Positions 11,577 through 23,629 of a stretch of 64,000 bases of DNA are shown here, one piece after another. The translations under genes and the position numbers were made by a program. Location of the stretch: contig UESW01004372.1 of assembly GCA_900491605.1 (NCBI GenBank), positions 1,919,130 to 1,983,129 of the forward strand, written 5' to 3'. The DNA comes from Calamus simplicifolius. Taxonomy: Eukaryota > Streptophyta > Magnoliopsida > Arecales > Arecaceae. Position 1 is the first letter of the stretch, and the number at the start of each line of letters is the position of its first letter. Under the pieces are notes generated by a model. It was not told the DNA's origin. It was given only the letters and a program-made list of their open reading frames with translations, and searched no databases.

Positions 11577-11640
11577 TATATTCCCGACTCCCTCTTGTTC
11601 CAGCTAGAAAGTCTACGACTGACAAGAAGGAGCCGTCTAG

Positions 11641-12027
11641 AAAGTCTGTAAGAGGCACACCCTATAACCGGCAACCGCCATACCTGAGAAATGCAACTTA
11701 AGACAAACTAGCTGACATCGCCAAGTTTGGTATCACAATAGCAATATTTTTGAGGGTCAATCGATTACTAACCATGCTAAGAGCTAAAGTTTTCTAATGT
11801 GCATGGTCCAAACTACAATGAGGGTATATTAAGCCTAATTTACGTTATGAACCTTTCCCTATCAATTAACAATTGGAGTCAGCCCCTCAAGAATAGGATG
11901 GATATAAATAAATAGAAGCCTCTCAATCTAAAAGAAATTTAAATATAAGTTCAGCGAAAATATTTGGTTATACTTGCAAGCAGATAGCGGGCTCTTGCTC
12001 TTTAAAAAGGGAAAAAAATACTAAGTC

Positions 12028-12068
<41 letters not shown>

Positions 12069-12115
12069 TTGGTCTATTCCTTTTCCCTTTTATAAGCAGT
12101 CACTCCATTCTATCA
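11641..12115. other. Intergenic gap with an ATT microsatellite
   Basis: AT-rich DNA between the LINE and the copia element. No gene is seen. It ends in a long TTA/ATT repeat and a short native flank that provides the copia target site. Confidence 0.5.
12028..12069. repeat. (TTA)n microsatellite
   Basis: About 14 uninterrupted TTA units. It lies some 50 bases from the copia 3' LTR edge and is likely length-polymorphic. Confidence 0.95.
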
Positions 12116-12120
12116 AAAGT

Positions 12121-12401
12121 TGTTATATAATTAAAAAGTAACAATACAACAAAGAGACTAAGAAAAGAAAGTATTAAAATATTGGAATATGTTCTCTCTT
12201 ATTTCATCTTTTCTTATTCTTATTTCATCAATCCTTTTCAATACAATTCCATGACATCTATTTATAGGCAAATGGTAAAAGATGTTATATGTAATACCAA
12301 TAGACATAACCTCCCTTGAAATACCAATGGCACCATCTTTATAACTTGACATAACCTTCCTTAGAATATCAATAGACAACTTTATTAGCAATATTATAAC
12401 A
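12121..12401 (-). repeat. copia-1 3' LTR (281 bp)
   Basis: It matches the distal part of the 5' LTR (18471-18726) closely, with scattered substitutions and small indels. It carries a TATA box (CTATAAATAG on the minus strand, 12267-12258). The adjacent purine-rich tract (minus strand ccaaaagagagtg, 12402-12414) is the polypurine primer. Confidence 0.92.
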
Positions 12402-12779
12402 CTCTCTTTTGGATGTCCAATTATTTGGCCATGAAAAGTACATCATTTATATCTTTTATTGAAAGAAAATACTGCCTCATTAAAAATCTTGCCAAAAAAA
12501 TCCAACAGGACAAAACCATAGCAAAAAAAAAAAGAGTACAGTATTTTGCTTTCCTTTTGAGGGCATCTCTTGATATACTTCCTTAAAATTATCATTCGAG
12601 ATCCTTGAATCGTCGTAGTCCAATTTTTGGACTAACTCTTCAAATCTTTGTAGATAGTGCTTTTGTAAATAAATTAGCGAGATTATCGCTAGATCAAACT
12701 TGTTGAACATTAATAGCACCACTCTTCTAAAGGTCATGAGTAAAAAAGAACTTTGGAGATATATGTTTTGTTCTGTCAC

Positions 12780-15700
12780 CTTTGATATACCATCCTTTCA
12801 GTTGAGCTATGCAGGCTGTATTATCCTCATACAAAATAGTTGGTATCTCCTTTTGAGAGAATAATCCACATGTCTTCTGAATGAGTTGGATTACCGATCT
12901 AAGCTATACACATTCTCGGCTTGCTTCATGAATTGCTAGAATTTTGGCATGGTTAGATGATGTAGCCACAATTGTTGCTTTGTAGAACGCCATGAAATAG
13001 CAGTGCCACCATATGTAAAGACATAACCCGTTTGTGATCAACCATTATGAGGATCAGACAAATATCCTGCATTTGCAAAACCTACCGACTCGGATTTGGA
13101 TAAATTTGAATAATACAAACCCATATCCATTGTACCTCTGAGGTATCGGAATATGTGCTTAACACTTGTCCAATGCTTTCTTGTAGGCGAAGAACTATAT
13201 CTTCCTAACAAGTTTATTGAAAAAGATATATCAGATCGAGTGTGAGTCACAAAATACATTAATGCACCTATTTGCGCTAAGATATGGTACTTCAGGACCA
13301 AGTAGTTCTTCATCATCTTCCTTAGGTCGAAAAGATCTTTATCGATTTCAAATGACCTTACAGCCATCGGAGTACTCAATGGGTGTGCTTTATCCATATA
13401 AAACCTTTTAAGTATCTTTACTATATAAGCAGCACAAAAATCCCATTCTTAAGATGCTCAAGCTGTAGGCCAAAGCAAAATTTTGTTCTTCCAAGATCTT
13501 TCATTTCACATTCCTATTTTAAGCAATCTACTGCCCTTTAAAGCTCTTCAGGAGTTTCAATCATGTTCAAATCATCAAAATATACTATAATAATCATAAA
13601 TTATGATCCAGATATCTTTATAAAGACACAAGGACATATGGGATCATTGTTATAGCCTTATTTCAACAGATATTCAGTCAAATGATTGTACCACATATGC
13701 CCTGCTTATTTTAACCCATAGAGAGACTTCTACAACTTTATCGAATAAAGTTCTCTCGAATTAGAGTTAGACTTTTCAAGCAATTGTAATCCTTCTGAAA
13801 TTTTCATATAGATATCATTGTTAAGTGAGCCATATAGATAGGCTGTCACTACATCCATAAGACACAATTCAAGTTTTTCATGCACTGCTAAACTAATCAA
13901 ATACCGAAAAGTTATTGCATCCATCACATAAAAATAAGTCTCTTCATAATCAATACCGGGTCTTTGTGAGAATCCTTGGGCAACTAGTCATGCTTATACC
14001 TCACAATTTCATTATCTTTATTTTGCGTTCATACGAATACCCATTTATATCCCATAAGTTTTACACCAGCAGGTGTTTGGACAACCGGTCCAAAAACTTT
14101 ACATTTTGCTAGCAATTTTAATTCAGAATCGATTACATCCTTCCATTTTGGCCAATCTTGTCGATGTCTACATTCTGCCATATACATTGGTTCATGATCC
14201 TCATTTTTATTTTTAATATTTATGCAACATAATATGCAAACTTATCGTCGACGATCATCTTATATCGATTCCATCTTTCCCCAGTCATAACATAATTGAT
14301 AGAGATCTCTTCGTTTTCTTCGATTTTAGGTATCTTATTCTTAGACTCATCTGGAGTCTCAATTACTTTTATTATTATACTGGGAATCTTTTCTTGCATC
14401 ACAATATCTTCAATTTGATCATTTTTATCTTTGGAACCAACTGGTCTACCACGCTTTACTTGTCCCTTTATCTCATTAGCAGTGGTAGGTTATCCTTCAG
14501 GACAATAATTCTGATTGAAGCATTTGCAGCTGGTATATGTGACTTTGTCACCCTTTTAAGGCCAGTAAATGAGTCTGGCAGTTGATTTGCTAGTTTTTGC
14601 TTATGAATTATCTTCTGAACTTCAAGTTCATGTTGTTTTGTACAAGGATCGATATGGGACAATGATAATTTATTCCAACTAAATTTTTTATCAGCTGCTT
14701 ATTTTTCTTCCTAATGTTGGAAAAATAGACTTATCAAAATGATAATCGGCACAACATGCCATAAATAAATCTCCTATAAATGATTCAAGATATTTAATTA
14801 TAGATGGAGATTCATACCCAACATATATCCCTAACCTTCTTTGAGGTTCCATCTTAGTGCGTTGTGGTGGAGCAATTGGAACATAAACCGCACATCCAAA
14901 AATTCTTAGATGAGAAATATTTGGTTTCTGACCATAAACCAATTGTAACGGAGAGAATTCATGATAATTCGTTGGCCTGATATGAATAAGTGATACTGCA
15001 TGTAAAATAGCATGTTCTCATATAGACAAAGAAAGTTTTGCTCTCATAAGTAATGGTGTTGCAATCAGTTGGATCCGTTTGATAAGCGATTTCGCAAGAC
15101 CATTTTGAGTATGAACATATGCTACAGGATGTTCAATAGTGATTCTAATAGCAGTACAATAATTATGAATGCTTGAGAAGTAAATTCACCAGCATTGTCA
15201 AGGCGTATTGTCTTAATAGGATTATCTGAAAAATGAGCACGTAGTCGAATTCATTGCGCTAGTAGTCTTGCAAATGCTAGGTTGCGAGTCGATAATAAGT
15301 ATACATGTGACCATCTAGTTGAAGTATCAATTAAAACCATGAAATATCTAAATGGTCCACTTGGTGGGTGAATAGGTCCACAAATATCACCATGTATGCG
15401 TTTCAGAAATCCAAAAGATTCAGTCTTGATTTTAGCTGGTGATGGCCTAATAATTAATTTGCCTTAAGAGCAAGCAGGTAATATTTTCTGATTCTTCAAT
15501 GAATATCCATATGAATTCTCTATAATTCTTTGCATCATAATTGAACCGGGATGACCCAACCGGTTATGCCAAATTATAAAATATTTTGATTAGTAAACTT
15601 CGGTTTACTATAGCATATGCTTCAACTGTGCTTATATTTGTGTAGTATAAACTAGAAGAAAATGCAGGCAATTTTTCTAATACATATTTTTTGCTTGAGA

Positions 15701-16102
15701 TTGTACTTGTAATGCACAATACTCAATATTGCCTTCATTAGTTGTCTCAATGTGATATCCATTTCTGCGAATATCTTTAAAACTCAATAAATTTCTTTGA
15801 GACCTTTCAGAATATAAGGCATCATCAATTATGAATTTTATTCCTTCAGGCAAAATGATATGGGCTCTTCCAGAGCCTTCAATCAATTTTGTACTACCAC
15901 AAATTGTATTGATATTTGTTGCCTGCATTCTTAAGTAGAAAAAGTATTTCATATCTTTAAGTATAGTATGCCTTGTAGCACTGTCGACGAGGCATAAATT
16001 ATTGTTGTCGACAAAAGATCCTACTTGAGACAATTCCATTTTTTTATAGAAAGAATGACATGTAGTGAAATATAAATTAGAATATAAGGTATATAAAGGC
16101 AT
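12780..16102 (-). pseudogene. copia-1 pol remnant: protease, integrase, RT, RNase H
   Basis: Order on the minus strand: protease with LVDSATRHT (about 16000) and the gag-pre-integrase stretch LLSFKDIRRNGYHIET; integrase with its C-terminal VYGQKPNISHLRIFGCAVY (14942-14690); RT with LMDVVTAYLYGSLNNDIYM (about 13830) and catalytic IVYFDDLN (about 13580); RNase H/C-terminal region with DKAHPLSTPM, IGALMYFVTHTRSDISF and NAGYLSDPHNG (13397-13038). The domain order (integrase before RT) is diagnostic of copia. Many stops and frameshifts are present throughout. Confidence 0.9.
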
Positions 16103-16401
16103 AAAAACTAAAAGTCACAATTCATCATTGCATCAGTTTCTTTAAAACAAACATATGTATAATAAGATATTTTATTGCATAGTATCATTTGATAACATAG
16201 GCATTCTTAAAATTAACCTTATACATTCATGGTATCAATTATACAAGCATTATTTCTTATGGTTGGATAAAGAAAGTCAATAACATCTAGATCATCAAAT
16301 CCAGTATCAGAAGGGCTAGATTCAAAAACAAAATTTGTTTACATCTTTTTCTTATTTTTTTTAATGATTCCTGATAAAGTTCAATGAGGTGCTTTGGTGT
16401 A

Positions 16402-17215
16402 TGACAAGTATGCGACTAATGATCCTTCATTCCACAACAATAGCATGAGTTATCCACCAAATTTTACTTAAGTCCCCTTTACCTTTCTTAATTTTCTTCT
16501 CATTTTTCTCATTTTTCTTTCACTTCAAGTGGTGAGAAGGAGTTTTAACATGACTATCCTGATAAACAAAACGTCTTCGACCATGTCTGCATCCATGACC
16601 ACCTACGTCCATGACCACATTCACAACCGCGTCTTTATTTATAAAATTGATATAGTCTCATTCACTTCAGAAAATGGTACAAAGCCAATTGGACGGGCTT
16701 TCTGGCTTCATAGTTTTTCATTAAAAGTTTATTATTTTTTCAGCCATAAAAGGCAGAAAATTAGTTCAGAATATTTCTTAAAATCCTTTTCACGATATTG
16801 CTGCTCCAGGAGCAAATTGAAAGCATGAAAAGTGAAAAAGGTTTTTTTCAGCATATCCTCATCAATGACTTTTTCTCCACATAATTTCAATTGGAAAGTA
16901 ATTCTGAACATAGCCGAATTATATTCACTTACTGTCTTATAATCTTGTAGACGTAAGTGCATCCAATCATAACGAGCCTTAGAGAGAATGACTTTTTTTA
17001 TGGTCATAAGGCTATTCCAAAGGACAAGAGGATTACCATTAGGTATTCAACTTTCAATCCCTTATCAAGATGGTATAAGATCATTGCTTTTGCTTTGTCT
17101 TGGTTGGATGCCTCATTACCATCTTTAATTGTATCACCAAGGGCATTGGCCTTTAGATGGATTTCAGCATACTGATATCTAGTATCACAAAATTAAGTTT
17201 TGCCAAATTTGCCAT
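16402..17215 (-). pseudogene. copia-1 gag remnant with zinc knuckle
   Basis: Capsid/nucleocapsid protein of the copia element. On the minus strand an ATG at 17215 opens the typical MANLAKLNF gag N-terminus. After frame breaks, 17007-16732 encodes the UBN2-like gag core (ARYDWMHLRLQDYKTVSEYN). The CCHC zinc knuckle is at 16446-16402 (CYCCGMKDH, stop, SHTC); the residue after the His is a TAG where Trp is usual. Several breaks make it non-functional. Gag normally packages the element RNA. Confidence 0.85.
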
Positions 17216-17347
17216 AACAATACTATCAAAGCACACAAAGTAAATTAGTATTAGAAAATTATTTAAATTTATCAAGGACATCAATCGTATATATATAAAT
17301 GATTTACCTCAATAAAAGTTTCTTCGACGAGCCTGAGATAGAGAGTC

Positions 17348-17410
17348 AATCTGATAACGTGTTATATAATCAAAGAGTAACAATATAATCTGATAACGTG
17401 TTATATAATC
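17348..17410. repeat. 24-bp direct repeat at the copia-1 LTR/leader junction
   Basis: Bases 17348-17371 are repeated exactly at 17387-17410, an offset of 39 bases. The repeat spans the primer-binding site and the first bases of the LTR. The second copy abuts the LINE fragment. The decamer agtaacaata is also present at 17376-17385 and just after the LINE poly(A) at about 18472, and may be the LINE target duplication. Confidence 0.85.
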
Positions 17411-18726
17411 GTGCTGCCATCTCCCAGTTATTTGGGATTTCGACGACATCTGACCATATGTCTTATCTTGGGATCCCTATTACCGGACGGAGTCCTCGTC
17501 AGCACGACTTTCGGATCCTCGAGCGACGGATTACTAATAGATTGGACAGATGGCAGGTTTCTGGCCTTTCCATGATGGGGCGTGTTACTCTGCTCCGAAT
17601 CCTTACCTCACTCACGTTGTCCCTGATATCTCTTGCCTTCGACGGATAGATGGTATAATGGATCTTCTGTCTTGGGAGATGGTTTGTTTGCCTATTCGTG
17701 AGGACGGCTTGGGAATTCAGTCTTTGGTGGTCCGCAGACAGGTCCTTATTGCTCGGCATGCCATCATTAGAACCTCATTGCTTTTGGAGCTCTATGCGTG
17801 GCAGAATGAAGGATGGTGAGACGGTCTCCCGTATCCTAATGTGGAGAGCTATTGCCAGGCCTTTAGATGGATTTCAGCATCAACTGATATCTAGTGTCAC
17901 AAAATTAAGTCTTTGCCACCAATTTACCATAACAATACTATCAAAGCACACAAGCATGCCCTATTTAATGCCTCCCAGATTTGGTTGCATCTTCGATAAG
18001 TCCTTGGACTTTCTATTGCATGCTGTTCACACAGCTATCCAGAATGCTTTCAGGGTGTGTAAGCTTATCTGGCTTATCAGATATGGCTGACCCGTAATTA
18101 TCAAGGACTATAAAGAATCGATATACTCTACTAAATGATATTTACCTCAATAAAAGTTTCTTCTGGATTTACTATCAGGGGGCCTGAGGGTGAGCTGCTA
18201 ACGGGCATGGTTCTCTTGACATTTCGGTTCCCATGATATTGCAGGCTGCGTGGGCTGGACGTTGTTCGCATGCGTTGTAGATTAGAGATTCTATTACGGT
18301 CATCCAGTGGATTCGACGGGCTCCTGATCTTTGTCCCTCCTTCAACCCTTTGATTAGTGTATATAATCAGCTATGAATTCGAGTAAGCTAACGCTGCATG
18401 ATGCAATCTGGATGACCCTTACGTGTATTCCGATATTTCGGGGTTGACTCACCCCAGAAGAACAAAAAAAAAGTAACAATAGAACAAGGAGACTAAGAAA
18501 AGAAAGTATTAGAATATGTTCTCTTTTATTTATCGTATCTTATTTCATCAATCCTTTTCAAATACAATTCCATGCTATCTATTTATAGGCAAATGGTAAA
18601 AGATGTTACACATAATACCAATAACATAACCTTCCTTGAAATACCAATGGGCACCATCTTTATAACTTAACATAATCTTCCCTTAGATTACCAATGGACA
18701 TCCATTTTATTAGCAATATTATAACA
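17360..18726 (-). repeat. copia-1 5' LTR, split by a LINE/copia mosaic
   Basis: The LTR edge TGTTATATAAT lies at 17360, and again at 17399 because of a 24-bp repeat (17348-17371 and 17387-17410). The rest of the LTR resumes at 18471 after the LINE poly(A) and runs to 18726. The promoter TATA (CTATAAATAG, minus, 18588-18579) is on the outer side of the insertion, so any transcript would read through the LINE piece. The degenerate primer-binding site lies just inside, around 17359-17347 (minus cgttatcagattg). Confidence 0.85.
17411..18470 (+). mobile_element. L1-type LINE fragment alternating with duplicated copia-1 segments
   Basis: Plus-strand LINE pieces match the same L1 family as the LINE at 8273-11640: RT end with SDHMSYLGIPITGRS and DRWQVSGLSMMGRVTL (about 17411-17600), VCLPIREDGLGIQSL (about 17680-17720), AYQIWLTRN (about 18070-18100) and the RNase H piece GDSITVIQWIRR-like (about 18270-18320), ending in nine A at 18463-18471. 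Between them sit segments homologous to copia-1 leader/gag: 17850-17953 resembles 17145-17240, and 18097-18165 resembles 17273-17331, in the same order and orientation. LINE and copia thus alternate five times. Confidence 0.8.
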
Positions 18727-18731
18727 AAAGT

Positions 18732-20750
18732 CACGTATTCTATGAAGTTAAAAAGAGGGACAAGATTATCTTCCTCTTTATAAGTTATGCATCAAAATAT
18801 TAGTTTGTAATAAAGAATGAAAAATACCTCTGTCTTCTTAAAATATTTACAAAAATTGTTTGACTCATGTTTTTTTTCCACCATCAAAGCAAAGTCGACA
18901 TTTTATATCTAAAAGTTAACCAAAAAGCTATGTTTGGCACTAGAAAATCAAGTTTATACCTAATATAGAGAGATTATATATAAATGTCTATGATATTCTA
19001 TTGCAAGGTTAAAATCATATTTATAACAACTACATAAAGGGGCTAATTGTAGCAATTCATCGCTAACTACATGTGGTAGCTGTTTTTCAATAATTGAGGC
19101 AATAGCCACCCTAAATAGAGCCTAAAAAATAGATGATATTAAGTTAGTATAACTTCTCTATTTTACCCTAAATGAGCATACTGATCCTATTTTATTTCAG
19201 TAATTGAGGGCACCTTAAGGCCATTTTAGTAATGCTTGGCTTGCAAATATAGTTTTTCTTAAGGAAAATATGTCACAACTTTAATTTTTAAAAATTCTAA
19301 AAATAATATTGCACGCAATGATTTTATTTAATGTAATAAATTTCAAATTTAAGAAACTAACAAAAGAAGCCCTATACATGTTCTCCAACCAGCTATAAAA
19401 CTGAATTGATATATTTAATAAATGAATATAGACAAAGTTGATTAGTTTATGATCTAAATGTTTTTATGTTAAATTTAAAATTATTTAAAATAAACTGAAT
19501 ATGGATTGGATTGATGGATTAGATTATAAATTAGTCCCCTTGGTATCAATAAAGAGAGGATGAGCAGGCATGGATCGACCCCTATGCAACTCAAGCTCAA
19601 TCGTAAAAATTTCAAGACCTAAGCTAACTTGTTTAGCTCAGAAGGTCAGATAGGACTTGATTTTTTTAGGCTCATTTAAATTTAGGGTTGGACTTAGCCT
19701 TAGAAAAAATAGGCTTCGACTTAAGAAAAAATATATGTATGTGTGTTATATATATTTATATAATTATAATATACATGGTATTAGATTTGGTCGAGTTTTT
19801 AGTTAAACTCATGTTCAATTTAGTAACCTGTTCAATTGAATTAGAAAAAATAGGCTCCAACCTGAAGAAATATGTGTGTGTGTATATATAATTATATAAT
19901 TATAATATATATAGTATTGGATTTGGTAGAGTTTTTAGGTAGACTCGTGTTCAATTTAATGACATGTTCAATTGAATTACTATATTTGTAGTCTTATCCA
20001 AGGAGTTTTTAAAATTACTATTTAACATACTTCATTAATTTTTTGGTGAACAAGTGTAAGATGGACCAGATTGAACCTAAAGAGATTTCAAGGGATGAGC
20101 TTGGGCTAGAAATAATTGGCCCAAGTTTAAACTCAGCTCGGCCTGAACCGATGCCTTAAGTTACCTTTTTTATTCTTAGCTCAGCACAAGCCTAGGATGA
20201 CCATACTCAAGCCCACCCCTAAGTGTTCATTTGGTATTTTCCTAAGAAAAGTTTTTCTGAGCTCCATTTTCTTGAAAAAAATTTGCAAGAGAAAATAAAT
20301 TTAATAATGTTTGGTTAACAGAAAATTTATATGACAAATAGTTCTAGAAATATTTTCCTATATGTGGTTAGGGGTAATTTACATGGAAAAATACCAATTT
20401 GACTACAATACCACTAAAATAAAGATTGTATGATAATAAAATGGATTATTTAAGGAATTTGTTTCTTTTGATTATTTGATTGATAAATATTATATGAAGA
20501 AATAATGCATTGATTCAGTAATTATATTGTTACTTGTTAGGTTATATAACAATAATATAAAAAAAATATAAAGCAATGATAGTAATTAAAAAATTAAAAA
20601 AATAATAATAATTTATTGCTTTTAGGATGAGAGTTCACAAGTGTTAGGGTTCTAGACAAGAGAAGGCTACTAAGTTATTAGGTGAACATGGAAAGAAAAT
20701 AAAAAAATTATTGATGAATAGCTTTCAATTTTTAGTGCTAAAATATTTTT
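18732..20750. other. AT-rich intergenic DNA
   Basis: No gene or recognisable transposon domain. It contains a 141-bp tandem duplication (19701-19980) with TG/TA-rich stretches, and long A/T runs. Some stretches may be old untranslated transposon remains, but nothing diagnostic was seen. Confidence 0.55.
19701..19980. repeat. 141-bp tandem duplication
   Basis: The segment starting tagaaaaaataggct at 19701 is repeated from 19842 and ends in ttcaattgaatta. The two copies differ at scattered positions. Each contains a (TG)/(TA) stretch and an attataatata core. Confidence 0.8.
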
Positions 20751-20864
20751 GGGTAAACTAGAATTAACCCCTGTACTTAGGGGTTGTGTCACTTTGCTTC
20801 TTGAACTTTAAAAAATTATAAAATAATTTAAACTTTCTATTTTGTATCACTTTGATCCCTATCG

Positions 20865-21720
20865 TGGTATGGACACTAGGCTTAGGAAGAGGCTTCAACA
20901 ACTTCAGCTGGATTCTTTATGGATAAAGATTAAATTAAGATTTAGTCCTGTATTTATTTTTCATTTGAGTAATTTTATTTCAATTGACTGTATTTATTTG
21001 ATTGAGTCCCGTTTAAGTTTTTTATTGCAATTGAGTCAAAAGGAGTCCAGTCCAAAAAAGCCTAATATGGTTCAGCACAAGAAGAATGGGCGCATGATCA
21101 TGAAATCACCAACATTGAAGCCATATCATCATGCCACATCAGCAATTGAAGCCATATTATCGCGCCACATCAGCAAGGAATGTCGTCTAATGAATAGAAA
21201 GACTTTGAATCAATCAAACTCCCCACAATAGCCTCCTCTTAGGAACCGCCTCCACAACCACCTCCTCTAATCGTGGGATGCCCCACATTCTCGCCCAATG
21301 AATAGAAAGACTTTGAATCAGTCAAACTCTCTGCAACCGCCTTCTCATGGGAACCACCTCCATAACCACCTTCTCTAATCGTGTGACGTCCCATATTCTC
21401 CTCTTCGCACACCCATGTCTTCTTATCACGAGAGGCCCCTTATTCCTCTCATGGGTAATATGGTGTAATGGCTTGGTAGTCTATAAAAAGGCTCCTAGTT
21501 TTTTTTATAAAAAAAGAGGAATGATGAATGAATGAAGTTTTCTTGAAAAAATTCCTTTGCTTATTAGATGGGTCCCTTGTGAGAGGGTAGGCATGAGGCC
21601 TAGTGTTCTATTTATCTCGTCCACACTTTATCCTCCTTTCCCCACTTTGCTTCAACCCCATTTTCAACTACCAAGGATCCTGACTTTCATGGCTCCAAAG
21701 TTGAAGGTTGTTCCCACCAT
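20865..21720 (+). repeat. Gypsy 5' LTR, left part
   Basis: Aligns with 48859 onward of the 3' LTR. It has a TATA box (TATAAAAAG, 21482-21490) and an internal 108-bp direct repeat (units starting at about 21189 and 21297, each with gaatagaaagactttgaatc), also present in the 3' LTR. It is cut at 21720 by the CACTA insertion. Confidence 0.92.
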
Positions 21721-22350
21721 CACTACAAGAAAAAGGGTCATTTGCGAGGGAAAAAGAAAAAAATCCATCGGAAATTTATATTATTTCCGACGGATAAATG
21801 GTCGTCAAAAAAACCCTCCTCAAAAAAATTTTCCGAGGGAATTTATTTCCGAGAGATTTTCCATGGAATTTATCCCTTGAAATTTTCGATGGATTTTTCA
21901 AGGGAAATATTCCGAGGGATTTTTGAGGAAAACTTTTTCGAGGGATTTTTTGAGGGATTTTTTGGATTTTCTGAGGAAATTTCGAGGGATTTTCGAGGGA
22001 TCATTTTCGAGGGATTTTTTGAGGGAAATTTTTGAGGGATTATTGAGAGAACTTTTCCGAGGGATTTACCGAGGAAAAAATTCTGAGGGATTTTCCGAGG
22101 GATAATTTTTAAGAAAAATTTACCGAGGGATTTTTGAGGAATGTTTTGAGGGCAATTTACCAAGGGATTTTTCGAAGGTTATTTACCAAGGGAACATTTT
22201 CGATGGATTTTCCGAGGGAACATTTCCAAGGAATTTTTGAGGGATTTTGCAAGGGATTTTTCGAGGGATATTTTGAATTTTTAAATAGCTTTTTTATTTT
22301 CGAGGAAATTATCCCTCGCTGAATAAATATTCGAAGGAAAAATCCCTCGC
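21721..22350. repeat. CACTA 3' subterminal repeats
   Basis: Dozens of tightly packed units of the form (c)gagggatttt(t) with small variations, about 10-20 bases apart, all in one orientation. In En/Spm such motifs bind TNPA and are needed for excision (family knowledge). Open frames across them encode Phe/Glu/Gly-rich repeats and are by-products. Confidence 0.88.
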
Positions 22351-23629
22351 AAAATGGCTTTTTTTTAAATACACTGATTATATATATACAAATTATCCAT
22401 AAGTTTCATCATATCCAAGGGATCATAACAAACTCATAACAAGCTCAAAAAAGTTTATAGCAAGTTCATCATCATATCCAAGTTCATAACAAACAAGTTC
22501 AACAAAGTTGTACAAGTGTATCATATCCAAAGTTTTATAACAAAAAAAAGTATCACAAATAAGTATCATTCCAATTATAAAAAAAATTATAAATCCTCCT
22601 TGTGATCATCATCATCATCGGCATTATCACAATCACCATCATTTGCAGAGATAGTAGCTGGAGATGGTGCTGAAACTGTAGATGGACTAACCTACATCTT
22701 TTCCATCATAAGATTCATAAACTTCTTGGTACGGAAAATCCGGCAGATAGCTCATTGTTTTGAGATGCTAACTCCTCATTTTGGGCAGCTAACTCCTCAT
22801 TTCGGGCTGATACAGTCTCAAACATATTATAAATCCTCTCTCGCTCATGAATCCACTCAGAAACTCGTGAGGATGTGCAGCTAGAAGATGAGGAGCCTAT
22901 CAGCAAACTAGCCTGGGATCCAAGTCCATAACTTCGTCCCTTATTTACTCCAACTGTCTCTTTCCATACATGCATCATGGAGGGCTAAGGCTGCTGCTGT
23001 GATGATTCCACACCATCCTCTCCAGTTGAGCTTTGACTTAAATCCACCTCTTACCACTTCTGTATAAAATTAGTCTGTAAAAAATATTAGATATAATTAG
23101 TTAAACATACAAATAGTATAAATATATGAATTAAAGTAGAGTTTTTTAAATACTTACATGTGATGTCTCTGCCTTTTTATTTATCCACTGATTGCCATCC
23201 TTTTTCTTTTGATGGGTGTGTCTGAACAGCTCATCTAATGTAGGTGCTCGATTCATCTTCTGTGTCTGAATTTCATAATATAAACAGCATTATTAATTTT
23301 TTAAAAAAAATTATATGAAATAAGAACAGCATATATCTAAAGAAAAAGATATTACTAAATTAGAATTTAATAACATAAATAACAGTGAAATGTACAAATA
23401 GTATAAGAATTTAGATATAAGAGATGAACTATAAATCAGGAAGAATCCATTGCTATATGTAATCATATCAGCATATGCTTGATAAATCATAAAGAAAGAT
23501 GAAGATAAAGGGATGAGTTACCAAGTCGCTTTATAACCATGCCGAAATCTCTTTCAATGATAAATCTAGCTATAAAGCTAATATATATCAGTTTTCTAAT
23601 ACCAAACCAAGCAACAATAAGCTAAGCAT

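Larger units (their letters stand above)
8273..11640 (-). mobile_element. L1-clade LINE with RNase H, 5'-truncated
   Basis: A non-LTR retrotransposon on the minus strand. Its 3' poly(A) tail is the 35-T run at 8273-8307. Upstream of the tail, fragments in three frames encode ORF2: reverse transcriptase, a Cys/His zf-RVT segment and a terminal RNase H. The apurinic endonuclease and ORF1 are absent, so it is 5'-truncated (the left limit near 11640 is approximate). At least four frame breaks (about 9983, 10768, 11040-11100 and one just upstream) make it inactive. I could not find a convincing target-site duplication. It lies roughly 570 bases upstream of the BPC start region, with its 3' end toward the gene. 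Confidence 0.9.
12121..18726 (-). mobile_element. Complete Ty1/copia element (copia-1) with target duplications
   Basis: The minus-strand element is bounded by LTRs with TGTTATA/TATAACA ends and by the 5-bp direct repeat aaagt at 12116-12120 and 18727-18731, which proves a single insertion with both ends present. Order on the minus strand: 5' LTR (interrupted), primer-binding site, gag with zinc knuckle, protease, integrase, reverse transcriptase, RNase H, polypurine tract (12402-12413), 3' LTR. Without the LINE/copia mosaic in its 5' LTR it would be about 5.5 kb, normal for copia. Many stops and frameshifts make it inactive. Confidence 0.93.

Noticed and set aside
21742..22322. Frames rich in Phe, Arg, Glu, Gly at the CACTA left end
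   Set aside because: They simply translate the gagggatttt subterminal repeats in both directions.
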